From Georgenia faecalis (GTDB lineage Bacteria; Actinomycetota; Actinomycetes; Actinomycetales; Actinomycetaceae), in contig NZ_CP033325.1 of NCBI RefSeq assembly GCF_003710105.1, positions 930,001-994,000 on the forward strand: a DNA stretch of 64,000 nt, read 5' to 3'. Under the pieces are notes generated by a model, which searched no databases, had not been told where the DNA came from, and was given only the letters and a program-made list of their open reading frames with translations. Made by a program: the position numbers and the translations under genes. Positions 1 through 11,984 of this stretch are shown in pieces (positions within the stretch are counted from its first letter, which is position 1; every line of letters starts with the position of its first letter).

Positions 1-4288
<4,288 letters not shown>

Positions 4289-4295
4289 AAACAAC

Positions 4296-4328
4296 AAGAT
4301 CAATGCGCATGCGTCCACTGTACGGTTC
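4296..4328 (+). other. 23S rRNA processing stem, 3' strand
   Basis: Partner strand of 1133-1166: AAGATCAA at 4296-4303 and the 18-base arm 4311-4328. It lies between the 23S end and the 5S gene. Confidence 0.8.
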
Positions 4329-4396
4329 CCGAGATACGCACCACCCATCCACGCCCCCCACGGGGCGCGGTGGATGGGGCGGCATATCTCCATAGA

Positions 4397-4515
4397 GTTA
4401 CGGCGGTCATAGCGAAGGGGAAACGCCCGGTCCCATTCCGAACCCGGAAGCTAAGCCCTTCAGCGCCGATGGTACTGCGTGGGAGACCGCGTGGGAGAGT
4501 AGGACACCGCCGAAC
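4397..4515 (+). rRNA. rrf: 5S ribosomal RNA
   Basis: A 119-base 5S gene. The ends GTT-A-CGGCGG and CCGCCGAAC pair as helix I. The internal CCCATTCCGAACCCGGAAG stretch is the conserved loop B/C region. It lies about 110 bases after 23S in the same transcript. Confidence 0.95.
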
Positions 4516-4528
4516 ACCCATTGAGGGT

Positions 4529-4558
4529 ATGGGCCGCAACCACCAGGTTGCGGCCCAT
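4529..4558 (+). terminator. rRNA operon terminator 1
   Basis: Perfect 12-bp inverted repeat: ATGGGCCGCAAC at 4529-4540 and GTTGCGGCCCAT at 4547-4558, with a six-base loop, 13 bases after 5S. There is no long T-run, as is common for actinobacterial terminators. Confidence 0.8.
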
Positions 4559-4574
4559 ATCTGCGTCATGGCTC

Positions 4575-4605
4575 AGGGCCGCAACCTCTCGGTTGCGGCC
4601 CTTTG
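4575..4605 (+). terminator. rRNA operon terminator 2
   Basis: Second perfect 12-bp hairpin: AGGGCCGCAACC at 4575-4586 and GGTTGCGGCCCT at 4591-4602, followed by TTG. It repeats the GGGCCGCAAC core of the first hairpin, so the two are probably a duplicated terminator. Confidence 0.8.
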
Positions 4606-5103
4606 TCGTGCCCGGGTGCCGCAGCGCTTGCGGTGTCGCGGCCGGCTCAGGGGCTCTCCCAGCGCCGTTGGTTCGACCCCGAGGGGGATCGTGGAGCCGC
4701 GCTCCCTGTGTCGGCGGATCTCAGGGCTTCTCTCAGCGAGGAGAGAGCGGGACCTGTCGTCTCGGTACCCGGTCACGGTAACGTCCGTGCAATGCGTGTG
4801 TGATCACATGTGATCTAGCGCGCTGCGCGCTCCTCGAGGACAAGAGCCGGAGACTCCATGGGCCCCTGACGCCGGGGAAGGCGCCGTCCCAGGTGGCGGC
4901 GTACCCAAGCGTCGGGCGCGTGTACCTCCGTGCCGCTCCCCACCTGCGTGACATCGCCGCCGCGCCTTCCTCGGAGGGTGCACCACCCCGCCGTTCACGG
5001 GCCACCGCGCCAGGACGGCGCTCCTCACCTCAGATCAGCGTCCGGCTTCGCCGGGCGCGGCCTGACGCGACACCTCCCCACCCTCCTTTCCGGAAGGACG
5101 ACC
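4606..5103. other. Gene-free stretch before the carboxypeptidase gene
   Basis: About 500 bases with no coding region I can support. It holds two adjacent perfect palindromes (4802-4831). A ribosome binding site GGAAGG near 5091-5096 serves the next gene. A GTTCGACCCC stretch near 4671 resembles a tRNA T-loop, but no cloverleaf can be built around it. Confidence 0.5.
4802..4831. promoter_or_regulatory. Two adjacent palindromes, possible operator
   Basis: GATCACATGTGATC (4802-4815) is a perfect 14-base palindrome. It is followed at once by AGCGCGC-T-GCGCGCT (4817-4831), a perfect hairpin. They lie about 275 bases upstream of the carboxypeptidase start. A regulator site is an inference. The spacing does not fit the TGTGA-N6-TCACA consensus of Crp/GlxR proteins. 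Confidence 0.35.
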
Positions 5104-7968
5104 ATGCACGTTCGACGACCCGGTGCGCTGTGCGCCCTCGTCACCGCCACTGCGCTGGTGACGACGGCAGCAGCCCCGGCCGGCGCGGTCCCGGCGCTTG
5201 CCGGCCACGCACCCGCGGTTGCGGCTCCCGCATCGCTTGCCCCCACTGTGGTGCTGCCGTCGGTCCCCGACGACGACGGCGCGCCCTACCCGCGATCGGC
5301 GCCGCTGACGGTGCCGGCCGCGGACCCCGCCGACGCCTCCATCGGGCGCGGGGCGATCGCCTACCACGCGATCGCGCCGGTCCTCAACGCCCTTGCCGCG
5401 CAGAGCGACCTCGTCTCCACCGAGGTGGTCGGTGAGTCCACCGAGGGGCGCGAGATCTACCTCGTGACGGTGACCGCCCCCGAGACCGCTGCCGAGAGCG
5501 CGCAGCAGGACGCCTGGCGCGACGCCATCAAGCACGACGCTGCGGCCGCCGCGGCCGACCCCGCCCTGCTCGAGGGCTACAAGGCGCCCGTGTGGTTCAA
5601 CGGCAACATCCACGGCAACGAGTGGGAGGGCGCCGACGCCACCCTCGCCTACATCACCGCGCTGCTCACCGGCGTCGAGGCCGGCGACGAGGAGGCCACC
5701 CGCCTCGTCGAGAACCACCGCCTGTACTTCACGGTGACGAACAACCCCGACGGCCGCGTCCGCGGGACGCGCGCGACGGCGCTCAACCTCGACCCCAACC
5801 GGGACTTCATCACCAACACCACCCCGGAGACGGCGCTCGTCCGCGACCTCACCGGCGACCTGCAGCCGGTCTTCTTCGTCGACCTCCACGGCTACACCGA
5901 CATCCTCCAGGTGGAGCCCACCGGCCCGCCGCAGGGTGAGAACTACGACCACGACCTCCTCATGCCGCACGCGTACGCCGCGGCGCTCTACATCGAGGAC
6001 CAGGTCGTCGACGCCGACGTCGAGGGCAACCCGCTCACCGACGCCGGCGGCATCCTCATCCCCTACCGCGACACCCCGTCCGGGTGGGACGGCTGGCCGC
6101 CGATCTTCACCGCCCAGTACGTCCAGTTCCAGGGCGCGATCTCCTACACCGTCGAGCTGCCCCTCGGCCGCGACGTACGGGGCGTGGACCCCGCCGATGT
6201 CCCCGCGGAGAACGCCCGCCGGACCTTGGTGAACACGACCGTCGGCGCGGAGGTCATCAACAGCACCCTCGAGTACGTCGACACCAACCGTGACGAGATC
6301 CTCCGGAACCAGATCGAGATCTTCCGTCGCGGTGCGGCTGGCGAGCCGCTCGTGGAGATCCCGGCCAACCCGGATGCGGCCGACTACCCCGGCCCCGACG
6401 AGTGGGCGGCCGAGTGGGACGTCGCCGATGTCACCGGCACCGACTTCCCCCGGGCGTACGTCATCCCCGCGGGTGAGGCGCAGGAGTCCGAGACCGACGT
6501 CGCCACGCTCGTGGAGATGCTCCTCGCCCACGGCGTCGAGGTGGGAGTCGCCGACGCGGCCTTCACCGCCGGGGGGACCGAGTACGCGGCGGGCTCGTAC
6601 GTCGTCGACATGCACCAGCCGCTGCGCGGCCTGGCCAACGTCCTCCTCGCGGACGGCACGGACATCAGCGACCGCGTCCCCGAGATGTACGACATCTCCG
6701 CCTGGAGCCTCGGCCTGCTCTGGGGCGCCCAGGTCGACGCCGTCGGCAGCACCGAGGACCCGGCGCTCGGCGTCGCGACCACGCTCGTCGAGGCGCCCGC
6801 GCCGACCGGCACCGTTCCGGATCACGGGGGATACCTCGCACTGAACGCCGCGGGCGTTGCCGAGGTCCAGGCGCTCAACGAGATGCTGGACCGCGGCGTC
6901 ATCGTGAGCGCCGTCGGCGACGCGCGCTACGTCGTCGGACCCGACGACGCCGAGCTCGCCGGCGAGGTGGCGCTCGCGCACGGCGTGCGCCTCGACGCCG
7001 CCCACGAGGCGGAGCTCACCGGCCCCGACGTCGAGGGCGTCGCCGACCTCACCGTCGGCTACACCTCCTCGGCGGCGTACGCCGGCGAGGACTACCTCAC
7101 GCTCACCGAGCTCGGCTTCGACGAGCCTGTCCGCGTCACCGCGGCCGGGCTCGCCGACGGCAGCGTCGACCTCGACGACGTCGACGTGCTCTGGCTCGGT
7201 GCTCCGCTGCAGTTCGAGGCGGGTCAGGAGGCCGGTCAGGCCGAGGTCCAGGCCTACCTCGACGCCGGCAAGGGCTTCGTCGGTCGCGACGCGGCCGGCG
7301 CCGCGCTGGCGACGGACTTCGACCTGTTCGACGTCGGCGTCGTCTCCGGCCCGCGTAGCGCCAACGGCATCGTCAGCGTGACGACGGTCGAGGACGGCGT
7401 CCTCGCGGCCACCGCGAGCGGCGAGGCGTTCGTCTACCGCCCGGCCTTCTTCACCGAGCTCGGCGACGACGTGACCGTCGAGCAGGCGTACACCGAGAAC
7501 CCGCTGATCAGCGGGCACTGGGTGAGCGCCGACGACGCCGCCGGACCGGCCGACGCCGCCGGCCAGCCGGTCGCGGTCTCCGCCGTCACCGACGCGGGCT
7601 CGCAGGCGTTCCTCTTCGGGACCTACCCGACGTTCCGCACGCACCCGCGCGGGATGTTTACCGACCTCGCCGCCGCGCTCTTCTGGGCGGGACCGGCCGG
7701 GCCGGCCGTCGAGGTCCCTGAGGAGCCGACGGAGCAGCCCACCGAGGTGCCGACGGAGCAGCCGACCGAGGTGCCTACCCCGGCGCCGTCGGAGCCGACC
7801 GCGGAGCCGACCGTGGTCCCGACCGCACCGACCGCCCCCGGCGGCGGCCAGCTGCCGAACACCGGCGTGGACGGGGCGGCGCTGTCGCTGCTCGCCGCGC
7901 TCGCCCTGCTCGGTGCCGGCACGCTCGCGGCGCTGACGGGCCGGCGTCGGGCGGTCCGCGTCCGCTAG
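5104..7968 (+). CDS. Secreted, wall-anchored M14 zinc carboxypeptidase
   Basis: A 954-residue metallopeptidase predicted to cut C-terminal residues from peptides or act on wall peptides outside the cell. Residues 1-35 form a signal peptide (MHVRRP, then a hydrophobic run to AGA). The catalytic domain shows the M14 zinc ligands H170 and E173 (HGNE), an NPDG stretch and a later H262 (DLHG). E351 in YTVELPLG fits the catalytic glutamate. A long C-terminal region of unknown fold follows. Next come a Pro/Glu/Thr-rich spacer (PTEQPTEVPT repeats), LPNTG at 917-921, a hydrophobic segment and an Arg-rich tail, which is a complete sortase sorting signal. The ATG at 5104 follows GGAAGG by a normal distance and gives the signal peptide; an upstream in-frame ATG at 4930 would not. 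It stands alone in its transcript. The substrate is unknown. Confidence 0.9.
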   Translation: MHVRRPGALCALVTATALVTTAAAPAGAVPALAGHAPAVAAPASLAPTVVLPSVPDDDGAPYPRSAPLTVPAADPADASIGRGAIAYHAIAPVLNALAAQSDLVSTEVVGESTEGREIYLVTVTAPETAAESAQQDAWRDAIKHDAAAAAADPALLEGYKAPVWFNGNIHGNEWEGADATLAYITALLTGVEAGDEEATRLVENHRLYFTVTNNPDGRVRGTRATALNLDPNRDFITNTTPETALVRDLTGDLQPVFFVDLHGYTDILQVEPTGPPQGENYDHDLLMPHAYAAALYIEDQVVDADVEGNPLTDAGGILIPYRDTPSGWDGWPPIFTAQYVQFQGAISYTVELPLGRDVRGVDPADVPAENARRTLVNTTVGAEVINSTLEYVDTNRDEILRNQIEIFRRGAAGEPLVEIPANPDAADYPGPDEWAAEWDVADVTGTDFPRAYVIPAGEAQESETDVATLVEMLLAHGVEVGVADAAFTAGGTEYAAGSYVVDMHQPLRGLANVLLADGTDISDRVPEMYDISAWSLGLLWGAQVDAVGSTEDPALGVATTLVEAPAPTGTVPDHGGYLALNAAGVAEVQALNEMLDRGVIVSAVGDARYVVGPDDAELAGEVALAHGVRLDAAHEAELTGPDVEGVADLTVGYTSSAAYAGEDYLTLTELGFDEPVRVTAAGLADGSVDLDDVDVLWLGAPLQFEAGQEAGQAEVQAYLDAGKGFVGRDAAGAALATDFDLFDVGVVSGPRSANGIVSVTTVEDGVLAATASGEAFVYRPAFFTELGDDVTVEQAYTENPLISGHWVSADDAAGPADAAGQPVAVSAVTDAGSQAFLFGTYPTFRTHPRGMFTDLAAALFWAGPAGPAVEVPEEPTEQPTEVPTEQPTEVPTPAPSEPTAEPTVVPTAPTAPGGGQLPNTGVDGAALSLLAALALLGAGTLAALTGRRRAVRVR

Positions 7969-7995
7969 CGGACGCGCACCTGCACGGGGAACAAC

Positions 7996-8035
7996 CGAAC
8001 GGGCCCCGCCACCCACCGGTGGCGGGGCCCGTTCG
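7996..8035 (+). terminator. Terminator after the carboxypeptidase gene
   Basis: Perfect 18-bp stem, arms 7996-8013 and 8018-8035 with a CACC loop, 28 bases after the stop codon. It is very GC-rich and has no T-run. Confidence 0.8.
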
Positions 8036-8086
8036 CGTGCCGGTCTCGGTTCGCGGGCGAGGCGCCGCCCGCCCCGTGACGAGATC

Positions 8087-8092
8087 TAGACT
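8087..8092 (+). promoter_or_regulatory. -10 box of ilvD (leaderless)
   Basis: TAGACT ends six bases before the ATG of ilvD. No Shine-Dalgarno sequence is present, so the mRNA probably starts at or next to the ATG. Confidence 0.55.
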
Positions 8093-8098
8093 CCGGTC

Positions 8099-9802
8099 AT
8101 GACTACGCCGTCCGGTCCCGACATCAAGCCCCGCAGCCGCCAGGTCACGGACGGTATCGAGGCGACCGCCTCGCGCGGCATGCTCCGCGCGGTCGGCATG
8201 GGCGACGACGACTGGGTCAAGCCCCAGATCGGCATCGCCAGCTCGTGGAACGAGATCACGCCGTGCAACCTCTCGCTCGACCGTCTGGCCCAGGGGGCCA
8301 AGGAGGGCGTGCACGCCGGCGGGGGCTACCCCCTCCAGTTCGGCACGATCTCCGTCTCCGACGGCATCTCCATGGGCCACGAGGGCATGCACTTCTCCCT
8401 CGTCTCCCGTGACGTCATCGCCGACTCGGTCGAGACCGTCATGCAGGCCGAGCGCCTCGACGGCTCGGTCCTCCTCGCCGGCTGCGACAAGTCGCTCCCG
8501 GGCATGCTCATGGCCGCCGCGCGGCTCGACCTCGCGAGCGTCTTCCTCTACGCCGGAACGATCATGCCGGGCTGGGTCAAGCTCGAGGACGGCACGGAGA
8601 AGGACGTCACCCTCATCGACGCCTTCGAGGCCGTCGGCGCCTGCTCGCGCGGGCTCATGAGCAAGGGCGACCTCGACCGCATCGAGCGTGCCATCTGCCC
8701 CGGCGAGGGTGCGTGCGGCGGCATGTACACCGCCAACACCATGGCCTCGGTCGCGGAGGCCATGGGGATGTCGCTGCCCGGCTCGGCGGCGCCCCCGTCG
8801 GCCGACCGTCGCCGCGACATGTTCGCGCACCGCAGCGGCGAGGCCGTCGTCGAGCTGCTGCGCCAGGGCATCACGGCCCGCGACATCATCACCAAGGAGT
8901 CGCTGGAGAACGCGATCGCCGTCGTCATGGCGTTCGGCGGCTCGACCAACGCCGTCCTCCACCTCCTCGCGATCGCCCACGAGGCCGACGTCGACCTCAC
9001 GCTGGCCGACTTCAGCCGCATCGCCGACCGCGTCCCGCACCTCGGCGACCTCAAGCCGTTCGGCCGGTACGTGATGAACGACGTCGACCGCATCGGCGGC
9101 GTCCCCGTCGTCATGAAGGCGCTCCTCGACGCCGGCCTCCTCAACGGCGACTGCCTCACGGTGACGGGCAAGACCGTCGCCGAGAACCTCGAGAGCATCA
9201 ACCCGCCCGACGCCGACGGCAAGATCCTGCGCGCGCTCGACAACCCGATCCACAAGACCGGCGGCATCACGATCCTCGGCGGGTCGCTCGCCCCCGAGGG
9301 GGCCGTCGTCAAGTCCGCGGGCTTCGACTCCGACGTCTTCGAGGGCACGGCCCGCGTCTTCGAGCGTGAGCGCGCCGCGATGGACGCCCTCGAGGACGGC
9401 ACGATCGCTGCCGGCGACGTCGTCGTCATCCGCTACGAGGGTCCCAAGGGCGGCCCGGGGATGCGCGAGATGCTCGCCATCACCGGCGCCATCAAGGGCG
9501 CCGGGCTCGGCAAGGACGTCCTGCTCCTCACCGACGGGCGGTTCTCCGGCGGCACCACCGGCCTGTGCGTGGGGCACGTCGCCCCGGAGGCGGTCGACCG
9601 CGGCCCCATCGCGTTCGTCCGCGACGGCGACCGGATCCGCCTCGACGTGGCGAACAAGACGCTCGACCTGCTCGTCCCGGCCGAGGAGCTCGCGGAGCGC
9701 GCCGTCGACTGGGAGCCGCTGCCCCCGCGCTACACGCGCGGCGTGCTGGCCAAGTACACGAAGCTCGTCCAGTCGGCCTCCCGCGGCGCCATCCTCGAGT
9801 AA
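8099..9802 (+). CDS. ilvD: Dihydroxy-acid dehydratase
   Basis: This enzyme dehydrates 2,3-dihydroxy-isovalerate and 2,3-dihydroxy-3-methylvalerate to the keto acids that precede valine, leucine and isoleucine. The 567 residues match the family length. Likely iron-sulfur ligands are C56 (WNEITPCN), C129 (GCDKSLPGM) and C206 ([11 protein letters not shown]). The C-terminal GRFSGGTTG motif is present. The ATG at 8099 is chosen because TAGACT lies six bases upstream. It is separate from ilvBNC by about 2 kb, ends in its own hairpin, and so is probably transcribed alone. Confidence 0.96.
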   Translation: MTTPSGPDIKPRSRQVTDGIEATASRGMLRAVGMGDDDWVKPQIGIASSWNEITPCNLSLDRLAQGAKEGVHAGGGYPLQFGTISVSDGISMGHEGMHFSLVSRDVIADSVETVMQAERLDGSVLLAGCDKSLPGMLMAAARLDLASVFLYAGTIMPGWVKLEDGTEKDVTLIDAFEAVGACSRGLMSKGDLDRIERAICPGEGACGGMYTANTMASVAEAMGMSLPGSAAPPSADRRRDMFAHRSGEAVVELLRQGITARDIITKESLENAIAVVMAFGGSTNAVLHLLAIAHEADVDLTLADFSRIADRVPHLGDLKPFGRYVMNDVDRIGGVPVVMKALLDAGLLNGDCLTVTGKTVAENLESINPPDADGKILRALDNPIHKTGGITILGGSLAPEGAVVKSAGFDSDVFEGTARVFERERAAMDALEDGTIAAGDVVVIRYEGPKGGPGMREMLAITGAIKGAGLGKDVLLLTDGRFSGGTTGLCVGHVAPEAVDRGPIAFVRDGDRIRLDVANKTLDLLVPAEELAERAVDWEPLPPRYTRGVLAKYTKLVQSASRGAILE

Positions 9803-9810
9803 GAGGCCAG

Positions 9811-9840
9811 GGGCGGCCGGGCGATCGCGTCCGGCCGCCC
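9811..9840. terminator. Terminator between ilvD and the convergent gene
   Basis: GGGCGGCCGG (9811-9820) pairs perfectly with CCGGCCGCCC (9831-9840). It lies 8 bases after the ilvD stop, facing a gene on the other strand, so it may work both ways. Confidence 0.65.
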
Positions 9841-9909
9841 TCGGGCACCGTCCGGGTGCCGCTGCCGCCGACCTCGACGAGGACGCCGCCCGCCGCGCGG
9901 CGCACGGCG

Positions 9910-10476
9910 TCAGGCGGCGTTCCGCACCGCGTGCCGCACGTAGATGACACCGTTGCCGAACCGTCGGTGGTCCAGCAGCTCGAGGTCGAGTCGTACGCCC
10001 CGGGGCAGCGCCGGCTTGCCGCCGCCCACGACCACAGGGCACAGGAGCAGCACGCACTCGTCGACCAGCCCGTGGCGGAAGGCCTCGGCCCCGATGGTCG
10101 CCCCGCCGATGCTCAGGTCTGAGCGGGAGGCCTCCTTGAGCTGTCGCACGGCCTCGGGCTCGAACCGGCGCTCGATCCTCGTCCGCGCCGTCGACACCTC
10201 CTCGAGCGTCGAGGAGTAGACGACCTTGTCGGCGTCACGCCAGATCTCGGCGTACTCGCGGACGACGGCGGGTTCTCCCGTCAGCCAGTCGTCGTCCTCC
10301 CAGACGCGCATCGTCTCGTACATGCGGCGTCCGTAGAGCGACGTGCCGATGCCCCGTTCGTGCGCGTTCCAGAACGCGTGCACCTCCTCGTCGGGCACGG
10401 ACCAGTCGAAGGAGCCGGTCTCGTCCTCGAGGAAGCCGTCGAGCGAGGTGTTGGCGGCGTAGACCAGCTTGCCCAT
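9910..10476 (-). CDS. Dihydrofolate reductase / RibD C-terminal family protein
   Basis: A 188-residue protein of the RibD C-terminal (dihydrofolate-reductase-like) fold, a group of small NADPH-dependent reductases often of unknown substrate. It opens KLVYAANTSLDGFLED, contains a GRRMYETM stretch typical of the nucleotide-binding region, and has SIGGATIGAEAFRHGLVDE near residue 130 and VVGGGKPAL near 150. GGAGG lies about six bases before the ATG. It converges on ilvD and looks monocistronic. It is probably not the main folate enzyme, given this subfamily's motifs. Confidence 0.85.
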   Translation of the reverse strand: MGKLVYAANTSLDGFLEDETGSFDWSVPDEEVHAFWNAHERGIGTSLYGRRMYETMRVWEDDDWLTGEPAVVREYAEIWRDADKVVYSSTLEEVSTARTRIERRFEPEAVRQLKEASRSDLSIGGATIGAEAFRHGLVDECVLLLCPVVVGGGKPALPRGVRLDLELLDHRRFGNGVIYVRHAVRNAA

Positions 10477-10673
10477 GGGTGCCTCCGGCAGGACGGGGCT
10501 TCAGGCTGCAGCGTGACGGAGGGACGGTCAAGAGCGCCGATGCGTTGATCCCGGCCCCGAGCGTGGTGGTCGGGCGCGGCGGTCGCCCGCCGGAGCTCTG
10601 GCTCCCCGTCGAACGGGCGTGACCGCGAGACCGCGCCCGGGGGCACCCAGCCTCCGACGCCCGGCTGAGGCGG

Positions 10674-11657
10674 TCAGGTCAGGAGGAGCACCTTGCCGGT
10701 GGTGGCCCGGCCCTCGAGCGCGCGGTGGGCCTCGGCCGCCTCGGCGAGCGGGAACGTCGCACCGACCCGGGCCCGCAGCCGGCCCGCGACGACGGCGCCG
10801 AACACCTCCTCGGCCCGCCACAGCAGCTCGGCCCGGTCGGCGGTGTAGTGCCCGAGCGTGGGGCGGGTGACATAGACGGAACCCGCGCGGTTGAGCCGCT
10901 GGAGGTCCACCGGCGGCACCTGGCCGCTCGAGCCGCCGAAGAGGACGAGCATCCCGCGGCGGCGCAGCGAGGCGAGCGAGGCGTCGAAGGTGGTCCGCCC
11001 GACGCCGTCGTAGACCACGTGGACCCCACGGCCCCCGGTGAGCTCTCGCACCTGGGCGGGCAGCTCGGTGTCGAGGTCGTCGAGCTCGGTGTACCGGATG
11101 ACCTCCTGCGCCCCCGCCTCGCGGGCGAGGACCTCCTTCTCGAGGGTCGACACCGTGCCGATGACCCGCGCCCCGCGTGCGGTGGCCATCTGGGTGAGGA
11201 GCAGGCCCACGCCTCCGGCCGCGGCGTGGACGAGCACGTCGTCTCCGTCCTGCACGGGGTAGGTGGACGTGACCAGGTAGTGGGCCGTCATGCCCTGGAG
11301 CGGGAGGGCCGCCGCCGTGACGAGGTCGAGGCCCGCGGGCACGGGGAGCGCGACGTCGGCCGGCACGAGGACCTGGTCGGCGTAGCTGCCCGGGGCGGCC
11401 GCCCACGCGACGGCGTCGCCGGGGGAGAAGTCCGTGACGGCGTCGCCGGTCGCGAGCACGCGCCCGGCGCCCTCGCTCCCCGGGACGTGCGGGAAGGGCA
11501 TGGGGTAGACGCCGCCGCGCTGGTAGGTGTCGATGAAGTTGACCCCTGCCGCCGCCACCTCGACGAGGAGGTCGCGCGGTCCCGGGACCGGGTCCGGCAG
11601 GTCGACGACGGAGAGGACCTCGGGGCCACCGGCGGCGGTGGCGTGGATGGCGCGCAT
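10674..11657 (-). CDS. Zinc-independent quinone oxidoreductase-like dehydrogenase
   Basis: A 327-residue medium-chain dehydrogenase of the NADPH:quinone reductase (QOR) group. The N-terminal GroES-like part contains EVAAAGVNFIDTYQRGG, a hallmark of QOR proteins, and has no zinc-ligand cysteines. The Rossmann part has HAAAGGVGLLLTQMA near residue 150, then LFGGSSGQVPP. The ATG at 11657 is chosen because MRAIHATAAGGPEVL is the usual family start; an upstream in-frame ATG at about 11690 would add 11 atypical residues. No good ribosome binding site is seen. It is divergent from the ilvBNC operon. The natural quinone or enone substrate cannot be told. Confidence 0.88.
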   Translation of the reverse strand: MRAIHATAAGGPEVLSVVDLPDPVPGPRDLLVEVAAAGVNFIDTYQRGGVYPMPFPHVPGSEGAGRVLATGDAVTDFSPGDAVAWAAAPGSYADQVLVPADVALPVPAGLDLVTAAALPLQGMTAHYLVTSTYPVQDGDDVLVHAAAGGVGLLLTQMATARGARVIGTVSTLEKEVLAREAGAQEVIRYTELDDLDTELPAQVRELTGGRGVHVVYDGVGRTTFDASLASLRRRGMLVLFGGSSGQVPPVDLQRLNRAGSVYVTRPTLGHYTADRAELLWRAEEVFGAVVAGRLRARVGATFPLAEAAEAHRALEGRATTGKVLLLT

Positions 11658-11793
11658 GCCACGGCAACGTCCCGCGCCGATCGGATGTTCCCTCCCGTCT
11701 CGCGCGGGGGAGCGGTCGGGGGGGAACATCGCCCGCTCCCGTGTCTGAATGCTGGGCACGTGATCCACGATGTGAGACGGGAGCGGCTGCGGC

Positions 11794-11821
11794 TTGGAGG
11801 ACGCCCCCGGAGGGCTAGCAT
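11794..11821 (+). promoter_or_regulatory. Promoter of the ilvBNC leader
   Basis: TTGGAG at 11794-11799 and TAGCAT at 11816-11821 are 16 bases apart. TAGCAT ends seven bases before the leader-peptide ATG, so the leader mRNA probably begins at that ATG. Confidence 0.6.
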
Positions 11822-11828
11822 GGGTGAC

Positions 11829-11852
11829 ATGCAGCACCTCGTACTTCACTAG
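11829..11852 (+). CDS. ilvB leader peptide
   Basis: A seven-codon reading frame, MQHLVLH, ending in TAG. Three of seven residues are Leu, Val and Leu, the products of the pathway it precedes. It starts seven bases after a TAGCAT -10 box, as expected for a leaderless leader peptide. Its stop codon abuts the first arm of a hairpin. Attenuation of ilvB by short peptides rich in branched-chain codons is established in corynebacteria and streptomycetes; its use here is inferred from the layout. Confidence 0.7.
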   Translation: MQHLVLH

Positions 11853-11923
11853 CGCGCAGCCGCCGGTCACTGAACCGGCACACTGCGCGCATCCCTTCGC
11901 ACCCCCGGGGCGGAGGGTTTTTT
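11852..11923 (+). terminator. ilvB attenuator: early hairpin plus intrinsic terminator
   Basis: The first hairpin pairs GCGCGCAG (11852-11859) with CTGCGCGC (11883-11890) and has an inner CCGG/CCGG stem. The terminator follows: ACCCCC at 11901-11906 pairs with GG-A-GGGT at 11912-11918 with one bulged A, then a run of six T (11918-11923). The ribosome position on the leader peptide would decide which structure forms. Confidence 0.75.
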
Positions 11924-11984
11924 CATGCCCCACCCTGCACTGCCCGCGCGTCACCCGCGCACCCCAACGACCAGGAGGCTCCCG

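Noticed and set aside
4660-4700. T-loop-like GTTCGACCCC, possible tRNA
   Set aside because: No matching acceptor, D or anticodon stems can be drawn.
4799-4816. Crp/GlxR site TGTGA-N6-TCACA
   Set aside because: Half-sites are present but abut or overlap, so the six-base spacing is not met.
5035-8016. A 993-codon open frame on the minus strand opposite the carboxypeptidase
   Set aside because: High GC with G/C third positions leaves the antisense frame open. The product is Arg/Gly/Val-rich low-complexity text, and the plus-strand gene has clear motifs.
7775-10057. Long minus-strand frame opposite ilvD
   Set aside because: Same GC effect; no family motif, and ilvD on the plus strand is certain.
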